64,000 bases of DNA from Planctomycetota bacterium. Lineage in GTDB: Bacteria; Planctomycetota; GCA-002687715; DRQF01. Numbering within the stretch: the first letter of the stretch is position 1; each line of letters opens with the position of its first letter. The notes under the pieces were generated by a model. The model saw only the letters and a program-made list of their open reading frames with translations. It was not told the origin of the DNA and did not search any database. The stretch is taken from assembly GCA_011369445.1 (NCBI GenBank), contig DRQF01000023.1, positions 1 to 64,000 of the forward strand. The letters are read 5' to 3'. Shown piece after piece: positions 28,107 to 37,633 of this stretch. The position numbers were made by a program, and so were the translations under genes.

Positions 28107-29825
28107 CTACCCGTTGGGAACGGCGGAATCCTCTCGGTCGTCGGTCGCTTCATCGTCCCCGGGCGTGGCCAAACGAATGACCTGATCGGCGACGTCCACG
28201 AGGGCGGGCCGATGGGTGATGGCGAGGATCGTGATTCGTCCTCGAAAGGATGCCAAAGTCCGGGCCACGTCCTTCTCGGTCTCCGGGTCGAGCGCACTCG
28301 TGGCTTCGTCGAGGAGGAGGAGTTTGGGGCGATGGATCAGGGCGCGGGCGATCATGATGCGCTGCCTTTGCCCTCCCGACAGCCGGGCGCCTCGTTCGCC
28401 CACGGAGGTCTGTAGGCCCTCGGGCTGACTCTGTACGAAGTCCCACGCCCCTGCCCCCTTCAAGGCCAAGATGGCGTCCTCCTCGGTGAGCGTGGGGTCG
28501 CCGAGGGTCAGGTTCTGAAGGATGCTGTCGTGGAGGAGGAGATTCTCCTGCGGGACGTATCCGATCATGCGTCGCCAGCGCTTGACGTCCAGGTCCGACA
28601 GGGGAACGCCGTCCACGAGGATCTTTCCGTGAGTCGGTCGAAGAAGTCCCGTGATGAGATCGAGGATCGTCGTCTTTCCGGCTCCGGAGAAGCCCACGAG
28701 CGTTGCGAAGCTCCCCTCGGGAATGACCAGATCGAGGCCGTCGAGGATCTTGCGATCATCGTAGGAGAAACCCACATCCGCGAACCGGAGTTCCCTTTCG
28801 AACGTGGGCGTGCGATCTCCCTGGTGAGTTTCTTCCTGCGATTCGGCCTGGGCGACGATTTCGTGGAGCGCCGTGAACGCGGCCTCGCTGGTCACGAGGT
28901 TCTGATAGAAGGTTTGAGCCTTGCCCAGGTTCACCAGAATTCGCGATATGACGAGAAGCAGCATCGTCATTTTCGCGAGTTCGAGGTTCCACACCTCCAC
29001 ACCCACCCAGACGCCCAAACCGACCAGTCCGGCGAAGATCGGGAGCTGCAACGCCTTGAGGGCCTCTTTGCTCATGACCTCCTGCTTCAGAGCGGCGTTC
29101 AGTTCGTCGGTGTGTTCGCGGAGAAACAGGTCGGCGTGCTCCTGCCGTTCCATGGCCTTGAGGGGTTTGATGGCCAGGATCACGTCGGTGATGCCCGCCA
29201 GAAGTGACATCAGGACGGCGGTCTTCCTCTTGCCCGCCCGCCTCGCCGCCGAGACGAGGGACTGGAGAGTCAGGAGAGCGACGAAGGCTCCGGCGAGGTA
29301 GGCGAGGGTGATCTTCCAATCGATGAATGCCGCGACGGCGGCATAGGCCAGAATCCGAACTCCCGCGGCCGTCAGATTCGCCCCGTGGAGGTAGGCCTTC
29401 GCCGACTGTGTGGCCTGGATCGACATCGCGTTGGCGAGCCTGCCCACGGGCTGCCGGACGAAGTACTCCCAGCGGGCCGTCAAAAGGGAGCGGAGGAGCT
29501 CCAGGCGCAGATCCGTGGCGACGCGTGCGACAGTGAAGCCGACCTGCCTTTGCGCGAGGAGCAAAAGGGCGCTTCTGAGGAGGAGCCCCACGAAGACCAC
29601 GACGAGAAGGGTTCCCAGCGTGGGGGAGAGGTGAAGCGCATCCAGAAACCTTGCGATGAATTGAGCGGCGGCGCTGTCCGAACTCTCGCCGTGCATCATG
29701 TTTTGCAGGGCCGGGAGGATGGCGGTGACGCTCAGACCCTCGAGGACTCCGGAGAGGACGAGGGCCAGGACCGCCACCAAGCTGCGATAGGGATACCGTC
29801 GCGCGAAGAGCTTGAGGACGGTCAT
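28107..29825 (-). CDS. ABC transporter, fused permease/ATPase (MsbA-like exporter)
   Basis: TM domain plus FERELRFADVGFSYDDRKILDGLDLVIPEGSFATLVGFSGAGKTTILDLITGLL...LSGGQRQRIMIARALIHRPKLLLLDEATSALD. ATG 29825. Confidence 0.92.
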   Translation of the reverse strand: MTVLKLFARRYPYRSLVAVLALVLSGVLEGLSVTAILPALQNMMHGESSDSAAAQFIARFLDALHLSPTLGTLLVVVFVGLLLRSALLLLAQRQVGFTVARVATDLRLELLRSLLTARWEYFVRQPVGRLANAMSIQATQSAKAYLHGANLTAAGVRILAYAAVAAFIDWKITLAYLAGAFVALLTLQSLVSAARRAGKRKTAVLMSLLAGITDVILAIKPLKAMERQEHADLFLREHTDELNAALKQEVMSKEALKALQLPIFAGLVGLGVWVGVEVWNLELAKMTMLLLVISRILVNLGKAQTFYQNLVTSEAAFTALHEIVAQAESQEETHQGDRTPTFERELRFADVGFSYDDRKILDGLDLVIPEGSFATLVGFSGAGKTTILDLITGLLRPTHGKILVDGVPLSDLDVKRWRRMIGYVPQENLLLHDSILQNLTLGDPTLTEEDAILALKGAGAWDFVQSQPEGLQTSVGERGARLSGGQRQRIMIARALIHRPKLLLLDEATSALDPETEKDVARTLASFRGRITILAITHRPALVDVADQVIRLATPGDDEATDDREDSAVPNG

Positions 29826-29838
29826 GCGGCGTGGGATC

Positions 29839-30747
29839 TCATTGCGCCGCCAGGGTCTCGGTGCGATCCAGAACCTCGAAGGCGTCCGGGCGGACGTGCT
29901 CCTGGGCGATCTCGTGGCGAAGCATCTCCTCGGTGATGAGGTTCTGCTCGACACATTCCTTCAGCAGTCCGAAGAAGAACCTCTCTTGTGCCGGATCCGG
30001 GTGGGGGAGATACACGGCCGGTCCGAAGGCCCTCTTGAGGCGGACGAACGGGCGAATCCATGTCGCCGGCCGCCGAATGTCGACGCGTTTGCTCGCAAAG
30101 TTGAAGTCGCGCGGCAGGCCCGTCTTCCAGGGCTGCGTCGCCCGATGGGTGTTGTGGATGAGCCGCGTCTCGGGCGTCAGCCGGTCGAAGTCATTCCAGC
30201 GGTCGCCGATGAGTTGGATGCTCCCCTCGGGCTCGAGCCTCAGACAGATCCAGTCCATGTAGTCCCGCCTGCCGTCGAAGAGCTCGTCGAAATTCTCCTC
30301 GCACTTCCAGTGGGTGAGGCGGGCGCAGTCGAGGACCATGACGGAACTCGCCCAGCAACCGAGGCGCCCCTTATTTCCCGTGCGCTTGCGAGCGCCGATG
30401 GCCGCGTCGCCAAGATCTCGAGTGAGCAGCTCCCAGCATTCACCGACAGCAAAGACATCCGGATCCACGACCAGGGCGCGGCCCTGGTAACCCATGAGCT
30501 CCGGCGGCATGAAGCGGAGGGGGGTGAAAGACTGAAGGTTTTCGTATTCCCATCGGACCTGCCGGCCCTCGCGCAGATAGGTCTGCCCCTCGCGCGCTTT
30601 CAGGAAGGGATAGTCCTCGGTCGAGATGATGCGTACGTCGAAGGCATCGGCATGACGGGAGTTACGACGAAAGGAATACTCGGCGACGATGGCGCCAACG
30701 ATCTGTCGATGGTTTGTGTGAATGAACACACAGGGTCGATCATTCAT
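29839..30747 (-). CDS. Glycosyltransferase-like protein (paralog 1)
   Basis: MNDRPCVFIHTNHRQIVGAIVAEYSFRRNSR...SFTPLRFMPPELMGYQGRALVVDPDVFAVGECWELLTRD; DPD as DxD candidate; strong similarity to 30862..31791. Confidence 0.65.
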   Translation of the reverse strand: MNDRPCVFIHTNHRQIVGAIVAEYSFRRNSRHADAFDVRIISTEDYPFLKAREGQTYLREGRQVRWEYENLQSFTPLRFMPPELMGYQGRALVVDPDVFAVGECWELLTRDLGDAAIGARKRTGNKGRLGCWASSVMVLDCARLTHWKCEENFDELFDGRRDYMDWICLRLEPEGSIQLIGDRWNDFDRLTPETRLIHNTHRATQPWKTGLPRDFNFASKRVDIRRPATWIRPFVRLKRAFGPAVYLPHPDPAQERFFFGLLKECVEQNLITEEMLRHEIAQEHVRPDAFEVLDRTETLAAQ

Positions 30748-30861
30748 AGCGGACTCCTCATGGGTGGAGCCGGTCTCCGCACCCAGGTTGCCGAACATCG
30801 TCCTCGTCTTCAACGCCACCGCCTCGGACCAGGGCTGCGGTCGTCCCGCACCGCCGTGGAT

Positions 30862-31791
30862 TCAAGCGTGCGCGGCCAGAGCCTCTTCGGACGGCAGGGG
30901 CGGCGTCTGCTTCAGGACCTGGAAGGCGTCATGGCGGACATGGTTTCGCGCCATCTCGTCTCTCAGTTCCGACTCGGTCACCGTTCCCGCATCGAGGCAT
31001 TCCTTGAGCAGACCGAAGAAGAGATTCTGTTGATTCGGGTCGGGATGGGGACGGTACTTCCCGAGAAGGCCATACTCTCCGAAAAGGTGGCGCCGAGCGC
31101 GCATGAGCCAGGCCACGGGCGGGAAGAGTCGGAACCGCTCCGCGGGCCGCCAATCGATCGGAAGCCCCGTCTTCCACGGTTGCGTCATGCGCCGTGTCGT
31201 GTGCAGTAGCTTCGTTTTGTCCGTGAGCCTGTCGAAGTCGTTCCACTCGTCTTCGAAGACGCCCAGCGTCGCCGCGTCTTCCAGCTTGAGGCAGATCCAG
31301 GGCATGTAGTCACGCTTGAACTCGAACATGGCGCGGAACTGTTCTTCCACGCGCCAGTGCTTCAGCTTCGCGCAGTCGAGAAGCATCACCGAGCTGGCCC
31401 GACACTTGTCGATGTATCCCTTGGGACCGGAACGGAATCGGGAGATGACGGCCTTGCCCTGCATGTCCCTGGAGAGGAGCTCCCAGACGTCGCCGACGGC
31501 GAACACGTCGGGATCGACGACCACGGCGCGGCCCTCGTACCCCATGAGCTCTGGGGGCATGAAACGCAGCGGCGTGAACGACTGCAGGTCATCGTAGAGC
31601 CAGACCCGTTTGACGCCGTCCCTGAGGTAGGTCTTGCCGTCCATCTCGCGGATGAAGGCGTGGTCTTTGGTGTGGATCACCTTCACATCGAACTTGTCGT
31701 TGTTACGGGAGTAGCGTCGGAACGAATGGACGGCGACTTTCGCACCGATGTTCTGCTTGTGATTCGTGTGGACGAAGACGCACGGCTTCAT
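30862..31791 (-). CDS. Glycosyltransferase-like protein (paralog 2)
   Basis: MKPCVFVHTNHKQNIGAKVAVHSFRRYSRNN...LQSFTPLRFMPPELMGYEGRAVVVDPDVFAVGDVWELLSRD; ATG 31791 (listed ORF extension is antisense to the sulfotransferase gene). Confidence 0.65.
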   Translation of the reverse strand: MKPCVFVHTNHKQNIGAKVAVHSFRRYSRNNDKFDVKVIHTKDHAFIREMDGKTYLRDGVKRVWLYDDLQSFTPLRFMPPELMGYEGRAVVVDPDVFAVGDVWELLSRDMQGKAVISRFRSGPKGYIDKCRASSVMLLDCAKLKHWRVEEQFRAMFEFKRDYMPWICLKLEDAATLGVFEDEWNDFDRLTDKTKLLHTTRRMTQPWKTGLPIDWRPAERFRLFPPVAWLMRARRHLFGEYGLLGKYRPHPDPNQQNLFFGLLKECLDAGTVTESELRDEMARNHVRHDAFQVLKQTPPLPSEEALAAHA

Positions 31792-31811
31792 GGAGATCCC
31801 CCCTTCTGGAA

Positions 31812-32753
31812 CTAGGCTTCGTGGGCGGCGCTGTCCTCTTTTTCTGCTGTACGGGTATAACCGAAGAGGGGATTCAGGTGAATGTCGATGTAGGATTCGA
31901 TCTCCTTCACCTGGCCGTCGTCGAAGTAGTCGCGAAACCCTCCCACCTTGCCGCGGCGCACCTTGAAGGAGTCGGGATTGTTCTTGTCCTTGGCGACCAT
32001 GCGGCTCCCCGCCCCGCGGAAGCTCTTGGATGCCTCCATCTTGCGCATGTTCTCGAACGACGCGAATTCCACCGCTTCGGCCAATTCCTCGGGGGAGGGG
32101 TCGGCGCCCAGGTGGGTGAGGACGCCGCCCAGCGCCTCCGCGGTGGATTGTCGCAGGTCTTCGTAACGGACGATGTGGAGCTGCTCGCCGAGAAGGGGCT
32201 TCGCTTCCGCCCAACCGTTCAGGTACTCGATGACCTTCGGGATCCCTGCTTCCTTGCCCATCACGAAATCGAAGATGGGCATCTCCAAGTCTTCGGGGTA
32301 GTCGTTGATGACGCGCTTGTGGGGCTTCATGCGGAACCGCCACTGAAAGAACTGGGACACCGCCGTGTCCGCGGGATGGCGAGCGAGGAAGACGACGGGC
32401 AGCCCCTTGTAGTCCACCTTGCTATCGCGGTGGCCTGTGAAGTCCCTCAGGTAGTTGTCGTGGGTGAAGAGCAGCTTCGGCGTGGCCGGGTTCTTGCGGT
32501 GGAAGTTGTCGAACCCCATGAGCAGGCTGTCGGGAAGTTTGTACCGCACCTGGTAGAAACGAGAGACCATCACCCTCAGCCAGGTGCGGCCGCTCTTCCC
32601 GTAGGACGCGATCACTCCGTCGGCCTGCTTCAGTTTGCGAGCCTCTTCGCGACCGCGGAGACGGCGCTCTGTTGCGATGCGGGACGAGCGGGGAAGAAAA
32701 AAAGTGGCGATCCAGACCAACTTTCGTCCGATGACGTGCAGGACGCTTCTCAC
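31812..32753 (-). CDS. Sulfotransferase family protein
   Basis: ADGVIASYGKSGRTWLRVMVSRFY (5'-PSB-like loop), VVFLARHPADTAVSQFFQW (3'-PB-like), C-terminal RRGKVGGFRDYF (RxGxxGxW/F-like). GTG start overlaps the upstream stop (GTGA). Confidence 0.88.
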   Translation of the reverse strand: MRSVLHVIGRKLVWIATFFLPRSSRIATERRLRGREEARKLKQADGVIASYGKSGRTWLRVMVSRFYQVRYKLPDSLLMGFDNFHRKNPATPKLLFTHDNYLRDFTGHRDSKVDYKGLPVVFLARHPADTAVSQFFQWRFRMKPHKRVINDYPEDLEMPIFDFVMGKEAGIPKVIEYLNGWAEAKPLLGEQLHIVRYEDLRQSTAEALGGVLTHLGADPSPEELAEAVEFASFENMRKMEASKSFRGAGSRMVAKDKNNPDSFKVRRGKVGGFRDYFDDGQVKEIESYIDIHLNPLFGYTRTAEKEDSAAHEA

Positions 32754-33865
32754 TGTGAACTCTCCTGTTCGGCGGGTCCGTCGGCGGCGAGGAGTTCCCG
32801 CACACGATCGACCACGACCTCTAGCTCGTCTTCGAGGCCCGCCCCGCCGAGGGGGAACGGCTCCCCGAACGCGACCGCGGCGCCGCGGCGTTCGAGCTTC
32901 CTGTGGATCCTGGTGATATCTCGGGGAAAGCCCAAGAGGTCGAGGCCGCAGAATCTGCGAAAAAACGAGGAAATGCTCCGCCATGGCGGCTTTTGGAGCC
33001 CCGCGGCGAGACGCCGCTTCCAGGAACCGGCGCGGACGGGAAGCTCGTAGATGGCCAGCGGACGGCCGAGGCGAGCCACCTCGACCAGCATGGAGACGCT
33101 GTCACCGGTGACCACGAAGCGGTCGGCATGGGCGAGAAGACCCAGGTAGGGGTTGTCTGCGGACTCCGGCCCCCACATGAACAACTCGGACGACGCAGGC
33201 AGGGACCTGCCCAGAGCGCTGACGACCTCGGAAGGCGTCCGACGGCTGGTCGTGATGTAGAGGCTGCCGCCGTCTTGGGCGATGAGCCGCGAGAGTCGTT
33301 GCGCGAGATCCTGGGCCACGTTTTCGTCCATGCGGAAGGGCTGGGTGGGCCCACCCACCAGCACGGCGGTCAGGGGTCTCGGCATCCGGCTCAATCGGTC
33401 GGCCCAGGCCGCGCGCGCCGCCTCGAGACGGCTGCGGTCCACCTCCATGAGGGGGAAGTCCAGGGGAAGAACGCGAGGCGAGATGGGCATGATGTACTGA
33501 GAGGGAACGACCGCCAGGTCGAACCGATTCAGCATCCTCTTCGGTCGTCCGATGATGGCCAGCCGTGTCTTCCCCCGGGAGCGCTGCTTGATCCACAGGG
33601 CCACCATCGACGGTCGGCTGCCGGAGGTCAGGATCAGATCCGGCCAGGGTGGTTCCAAGGGGTCGGAAGCCTCTCGGTCAACGTGGTCGAGAGAGGGGCG
33701 AAAAGTCGGCTTTCCCTGGCGGAACTTTGGAAGGAAGACGAGATTCTTCTCCTCGAACGGGCGACCGAGGGCCCGGGCCACCCGCCGCACTTGCGCGTTG
33801 TCGCCGAGTTTGTCGCCGAGGACGAGCCAGATCCGAGGTTGGGGGCGTTCGCCGGCCGTTTCCAT
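32750..33865 (-). CDS. ELM1 (mitochondrial fission ELM1-like) family protein, second paralog
   Basis: IWLVLGDKLGDNAQVRRVARALGRPFEEKNLVF...PDLILTSGSRPSMVALWIKQRSRGKTRLAIIGRP...TAVLVGGPTQPFRMD...YITTSRRTPSEVV...NPYLGLLAHADRFVVTGDSVSMLVEVARLGRPLAIYEL. Confidence 0.85.
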   Translation of the reverse strand: METAGERPQPRIWLVLGDKLGDNAQVRRVARALGRPFEEKNLVFLPKFRQGKPTFRPSLDHVDREASDPLEPPWPDLILTSGSRPSMVALWIKQRSRGKTRLAIIGRPKRMLNRFDLAVVPSQYIMPISPRVLPLDFPLMEVDRSRLEAARAAWADRLSRMPRPLTAVLVGGPTQPFRMDENVAQDLAQRLSRLIAQDGGSLYITTSRRTPSEVVSALGRSLPASSELFMWGPESADNPYLGLLAHADRFVVTGDSVSMLVEVARLGRPLAIYELPVRAGSWKRRLAAGLQKPPWRSISSFFRRFCGLDLLGFPRDITRIHRKLERRGAAVAFGEPFPLGGAGLEDELEVVVDRVRELLAADGPAEQESSQ

Positions 33866-34002
33866 GGCCGTTCCTATCCCAAGTCCGGGATGTGGGCAAG
33901 CGGGAGAGGGGAGTAGACTGGGGAACCGCGCCTCTTCGCGAGGCTCTCCTGTCTTGCAGTGATGGTTTTCGAAGGAACGTCTCTCGATCGGAGGAAAGTC
34001 CA

Positions 34003-34437
34003 GTGGAACCTCTCCCTCATACCTACAAAGTGAAGGCTCGCGTCGCGGGCGAGGATCTGGTCGATCTGACCGGAGAAGGGTTGGAGCCCCTGAAGAGCGG
34101 GCCGCCGCCTCAGTTCGGAGGTCCGGGAGGTCTCTGGTCGCCCGAGGAGCTTTTCGTGGCGGCGGCGGCCGACTGTTTTCTTCTGACGTTTCGAAGCGTC
34201 GCCAAGCACTCGAGCCTGGATTGGAAGCAGATCGAGTGCGAGACGGCGGGGACTCTCGAGAAGACCGAGGGCGGACTGCAGTTCACCCGGCTGGTTTCGC
34301 GCGTTCGCCTCGTCGTCCCGGAAGGCACGGACGAGAAGAAGGCTTCGCGCGTTCTCGAGATGTCGGAGAAGAACTGTCTCGTGACGCGGAGTCTGAAATG
34401 CGAGCTCGCGTTGGAGACGGAGATCCTCACCGAGTGA
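34003..34437 (+). CDS. OsmC-family protein
   Basis: HTYKVKARVAG...WSPEELFVAAAADCFLLTFRSVAKHSSLDW...EKNCLVTRSLKC; two conserved OsmC Cys contexts. GTG start. Confidence 0.87.
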   Translation: MEPLPHTYKVKARVAGEDLVDLTGEGLEPLKSGPPPQFGGPGGLWSPEELFVAAAADCFLLTFRSVAKHSSLDWKQIECETAGTLEKTEGGLQFTRLVSRVRLVVPEGTDEKKASRVLEMSEKNCLVTRSLKCELALETEILTE

Positions 34438-34452
34438 TCGGCCGGTCGCCCC

Positions 34453-35136
34453 TCAGTCTTCCCAGTCGATGACGATGAGACGCCGCTCCGCGGGGTCGTC
34501 GGGCAGTAGGTAGGGGAGATCGAGACTCACGTCGAGTTTGCGTCGGGCGAGGGTTGTCCGCGCTTCCTCGAGTTCGTCCAGAAACGCCGGCCCCTTCCAC
34601 AAGAGCAAGGGGCCGTACCATCGATGCGTGCACCACTCGAGCAGTCGGTGGAGGGGACCCACGGCGCGGGCGAGGACCATGTCGAAACGTCCCCGATGGG
34701 GGCGAATCCAGTCCTCGAAGCGGGCCCAGACGCACTGGACGCGATCCGAAACCCCGAGTTCGGCGACCAACTCCTGAAGGAAGTCGACCTTCTTCCGCGT
34801 GGAGTCCAACAGCGTCACGTTGAGGTGGGGCATGGCCAGCGCCAGGGCGAGCCCCGGGTAACCCGCTCCCGTGCCCAGATCGAGCACGTTGTTGACGGGT
34901 GCGTCGTCCGCGCCGAGCAGGATGGGAAGGGCCGCCAGGGAGTCGAGCGCATGCTTGACCGCCATGGCTTCCGGTTCGACGATGCGGGTGAGATTCATCA
35001 CCTCGTTCTTCTTGGCCACGGCGAAGGCGTGCCGGGCGAGTTCGATGCCCCCCTCCTCCGGGCGCCACGGTCCCATGGCTTCGAGAAACCTGGCCGCGAA
35101 ATCGTCGAAGGGCAGGTCCACGGTCGGGCCGGCCAC
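34453..35136 (-). CDS. rsmG: 16S rRNA (guanine527-N7)-methyltransferase RsmG/GidB
   Basis: NLTRIVEPEAMAVKHALDSLAAL...NNVLDLGTGAGYPGLALALAMPHLNVTLLDSTRKKVDFLQELVAELG. Confidence 0.9.
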   Translation of the reverse strand: MAGPTVDLPFDDFAARFLEAMGPWRPEEGGIELARHAFAVAKKNEVMNLTRIVEPEAMAVKHALDSLAALPILLGADDAPVNNVLDLGTGAGYPGLALALAMPHLNVTLLDSTRKKVDFLQELVAELGVSDRVQCVWARFEDWIRPHRGRFDMVLARAVGPLHRLLEWCTHRWYGPLLLWKGPAFLDELEEARTTLARRKLDVSLDLPYLLPDDPAERRLIVIDWED

Positions 35137-35138
35137 GG

Positions 35139-36008
35139 TCAGGAGGCCTTCACGGCGAGGACCGGTCCTCGCGAAGCGAGAATCAACTCGCGGACGTGCT
35201 GGAGTCCGTGGCCGCCGTCATGATCGCCGTGCCCGACGATGAGAACCCGCTCGGTCGTGCCCATCTCGTCGGTGACCGCATTGACCAGGGAGGACCCGCT
35301 ACGGACCTGAAAGCGGACGCGAAAGCCCTCCTGGTCGGCGAGCTTGTTCATGGCTGCGACGAGACTTCCCGAGAGGCGAACCTCGGCGCGCGACACCAAT
35401 TCGTCGGTCAGGCGTTTTCCCTCTTCGTCACCGAGAAGCCGGCGTATCCCTTCCAGCACGACGGGCTCCGGCACCGCGATCATGAGAACCTCGCCCCCTG
35501 CGTGCGCTAACGCCGCGGCCATGGCCGCGGGTGGTCCCTGAAGCCTGGGGGACCAATCCACGACGAGGACGGGGTTGCGCAGGGTCGCTTTCGCATCTCC
35601 CAGTTCGTGGCGAGCGATGAGAAGGGGCAGGGAGGACTCCTCGAGAAGGATGTCGACCACCGACCCCAGGCTTTGCATCTCCAGGGCGCCGATGTCTTCT
35701 CCGAAAGGCGCATCCACGACGAGGAGGCCCGCACCATGCCGATCTGCCTCCGCAAGGATTCCCTGCACGGTCTCCCGTGCGTCCTGATCCTGGGGTGGGG
35801 CGTCCATGGAGACGATCCGGGCCTCCAGGATGTCGGCTGCGGCGCGCCCCAGTGCCTCCGTCGTGGCGGTCTGATTGGACCCGTCGACCGCCACGAGGAC
35901 GGTCTCGATCCTGGGGGATTCCAACGTGATCTCATCCGGTCTCAATGCGGCTTCGAAAAGCCCCATGCTCTCGGAGATGTCCTGAGTGTTTTCGTCGTCG
36001 TGTTTCAA
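35139..36008 (-). CDS. Universal stress protein, two UspA-like domains
   Basis: RIETVLVAVDGSNQTATTEALGRAAADI... and C-terminal RVLIVGHGDHDGGHGLQHVRELILASRGPVLAVKAS. Confidence 0.75.
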   Translation of the reverse strand: MKHDDENTQDISESMGLFEAALRPDEITLESPRIETVLVAVDGSNQTATTEALGRAAADILEARIVSMDAPPQDQDARETVQGILAEADRHGAGLLVVDAPFGEDIGALEMQSLGSVVDILLEESSLPLLIARHELGDAKATLRNPVLVVDWSPRLQGPPAAMAAALAHAGGEVLMIAVPEPVVLEGIRRLLGDEEGKRLTDELVSRAEVRLSGSLVAAMNKLADQEGFRVRFQVRSGSSLVNAVTDEMGTTERVLIVGHGDHDGGHGLQHVRELILASRGPVLAVKAS

Positions 36009-36011
36009 TCG

Positions 36012-37463
36012 TCATCCCTCGGGAAAGAGGTCGAATTCGAAGAAGGCCCAGAGGTACGTCAGGGCGAGAACGCCTTGGATCGCCAGCGTGAGGCCCCCGG
36101 CCTTCAGGTACTCGCCCCACCCGATGCGGATATTGCGCTCCTTTTCGAGGGCATGCACGGCGATCACCGCGGCCACGGAGCCGACCGGCGTGGAGTTGCC
36201 CCCCAGATTCGCGCAGACGACGAGCGTCCACCAAAGAGGGGTAACGTCCATGCCGTTTTGTCCCATGGCGACCACGATGGGAATCAAGGTGGCGGCCACG
36301 GGAATGTTGTCGACGATGCCGGAAAGTACCAGCACGAAGACCCCGAGAATCATCGTGGTCGCGAGAGGGTTGCCTCCCGAGAGGGCCTCGATGCCTCCTG
36401 CGAGTTTCGCCAGGAGTCCCGTCGCCTGGACGCAACCGATGAGGGTGAAAAGTCCCACGAAGAAGACGATGAGAGGCCACTTCACCTTTCGGATCGCCGT
36501 CTCGGTGTCGAAGCCCGAGAGGAGCAGCGCCGCCGCGCCGCCCGCCATGGCGATGAGATCCAGTCCCACGCCCATGGCTTGCGCCGTTGCGAAGCCCGCA
36601 ACCGTGGCCAGAAGAATGATGGCGGACCTCCAGAAGATTCTCCTGTCGTGAACGAGGGCCCAGGGGTCGAAGGACTGGACACGCTTGGCGCGCTCCACGG
36701 GATCGCCCCTGTCGCGGAGCTCATCGCGATAGAGCCGCCGAACCACCGCCCAAACTACGACGGCGGAGAGCAGCGCGATGGGGGTCGTGACGCGGAAGAA
36801 GTCCATGTAGTGGAGTCCCGCCTTGGCACCCACCATCATCGTGCAGATCCCTGACGCGAAGGTGACGAGTGCGCCTGAGTTGGCGGCAAGCGCGATGCCC
36901 ATGATGTAGGGCTTCGGGTCGAGTTTCAGTTCCTTGGTCACGGCGAGGGCCAGGGTCACCATGATGAGGGTCCCGGGCGCGATCGTGAGGAGAGTGCAGA
37001 AAAGAACCGTCAGGACGATCATGTAGAGGAAGAGCCGTTTGGGCTCGCCCTGGGTGCGTTTGACGATGTTCACCGAGATGAAATGGAACAACCCGCTGTG
37101 GCCGGCGATCTCCACCAGGATCGATGTGCCGAGGATGACGCCCAACACGCCTAAGTCGTGGCCGATGATCTCGTGGACCGTCTCATAGCCTCCGGCGCCA
37201 AAGAGCCCGAAAGCCATGGCTGCGATGACGGCCAGGACGGCTCCGCACATGGCCGCAAGGGCCTTGTGGAGGAGCTCGAAGGCAATGGCGATGTACGTGG
37301 CCAACATGATGGCACCCAGGACGATCATGGAGGCCATGGGGCCGCCCGGGGAGCCTCCGGCCCCTTCGGCTCTTGCCACCGCGGCCAAGACGACCCAGAG
37401 CCCGAGGGCGAGCCCCAATAGCCGTCCCGTGCGGGAGTTGCCTGGCAGTGGGAAGGTTCTCAT
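36012..37463 (-). CDS. ArsB/NhaD-type ion transporter
   Basis: Polytopic 483 aa; GVILGTSILVEIAGHSGLFHFISVNIVKRTQGEPKRLFLYMIVLTVLFCTLLTIAPGTLIMVTLALAVTKEL; SGIVDNIPVAATLIPIV. Confidence 0.8.
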   Translation of the reverse strand: MRTFPLPGNSRTGRLLGLALGLWVVLAAVARAEGAGGSPGGPMASMIVLGAIMLATYIAIAFELLHKALAAMCGAVLAVIAAMAFGLFGAGGYETVHEIIGHDLGVLGVILGTSILVEIAGHSGLFHFISVNIVKRTQGEPKRLFLYMIVLTVLFCTLLTIAPGTLIMVTLALAVTKELKLDPKPYIMGIALAANSGALVTFASGICTMMVGAKAGLHYMDFFRVTTPIALLSAVVVWAVVRRLYRDELRDRGDPVERAKRVQSFDPWALVHDRRIFWRSAIILLATVAGFATAQAMGVGLDLIAMAGGAAALLLSGFDTETAIRKVKWPLIVFFVGLFTLIGCVQATGLLAKLAGGIEALSGGNPLATTMILGVFVLVLSGIVDNIPVAATLIPIVVAMGQNGMDVTPLWWTLVVCANLGGNSTPVGSVAAVIAVHALEKERNIRIGWGEYLKAGGLTLAIQGVLALTYLWAFFEFDLFPEG

Positions 37464-37633
37464 GGCCCCAGCCTAACCCGGATCCTCCCTCGCAACGACG
37501 TCCGATCGCCGTCGCCGCGCCGCGCGCGAAGGAAGGCCGGTGCTCTCCCACGGAGCACCTCTCTCTTGTCGTTCCGCGTCCATTCGAGGGCTTGGGATTC
37601 GACGGCAGGGCCGTAAGGCGCTACCCTCAGTGG

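Noticed and set aside
31792-32343. N-terminal extension of the 30862..32343 minus ORF
   Set aside because: Overlaps the sulfotransferase gene in another frame; paralog alignment places the start at 31791 (MKPCVFVHTNH).
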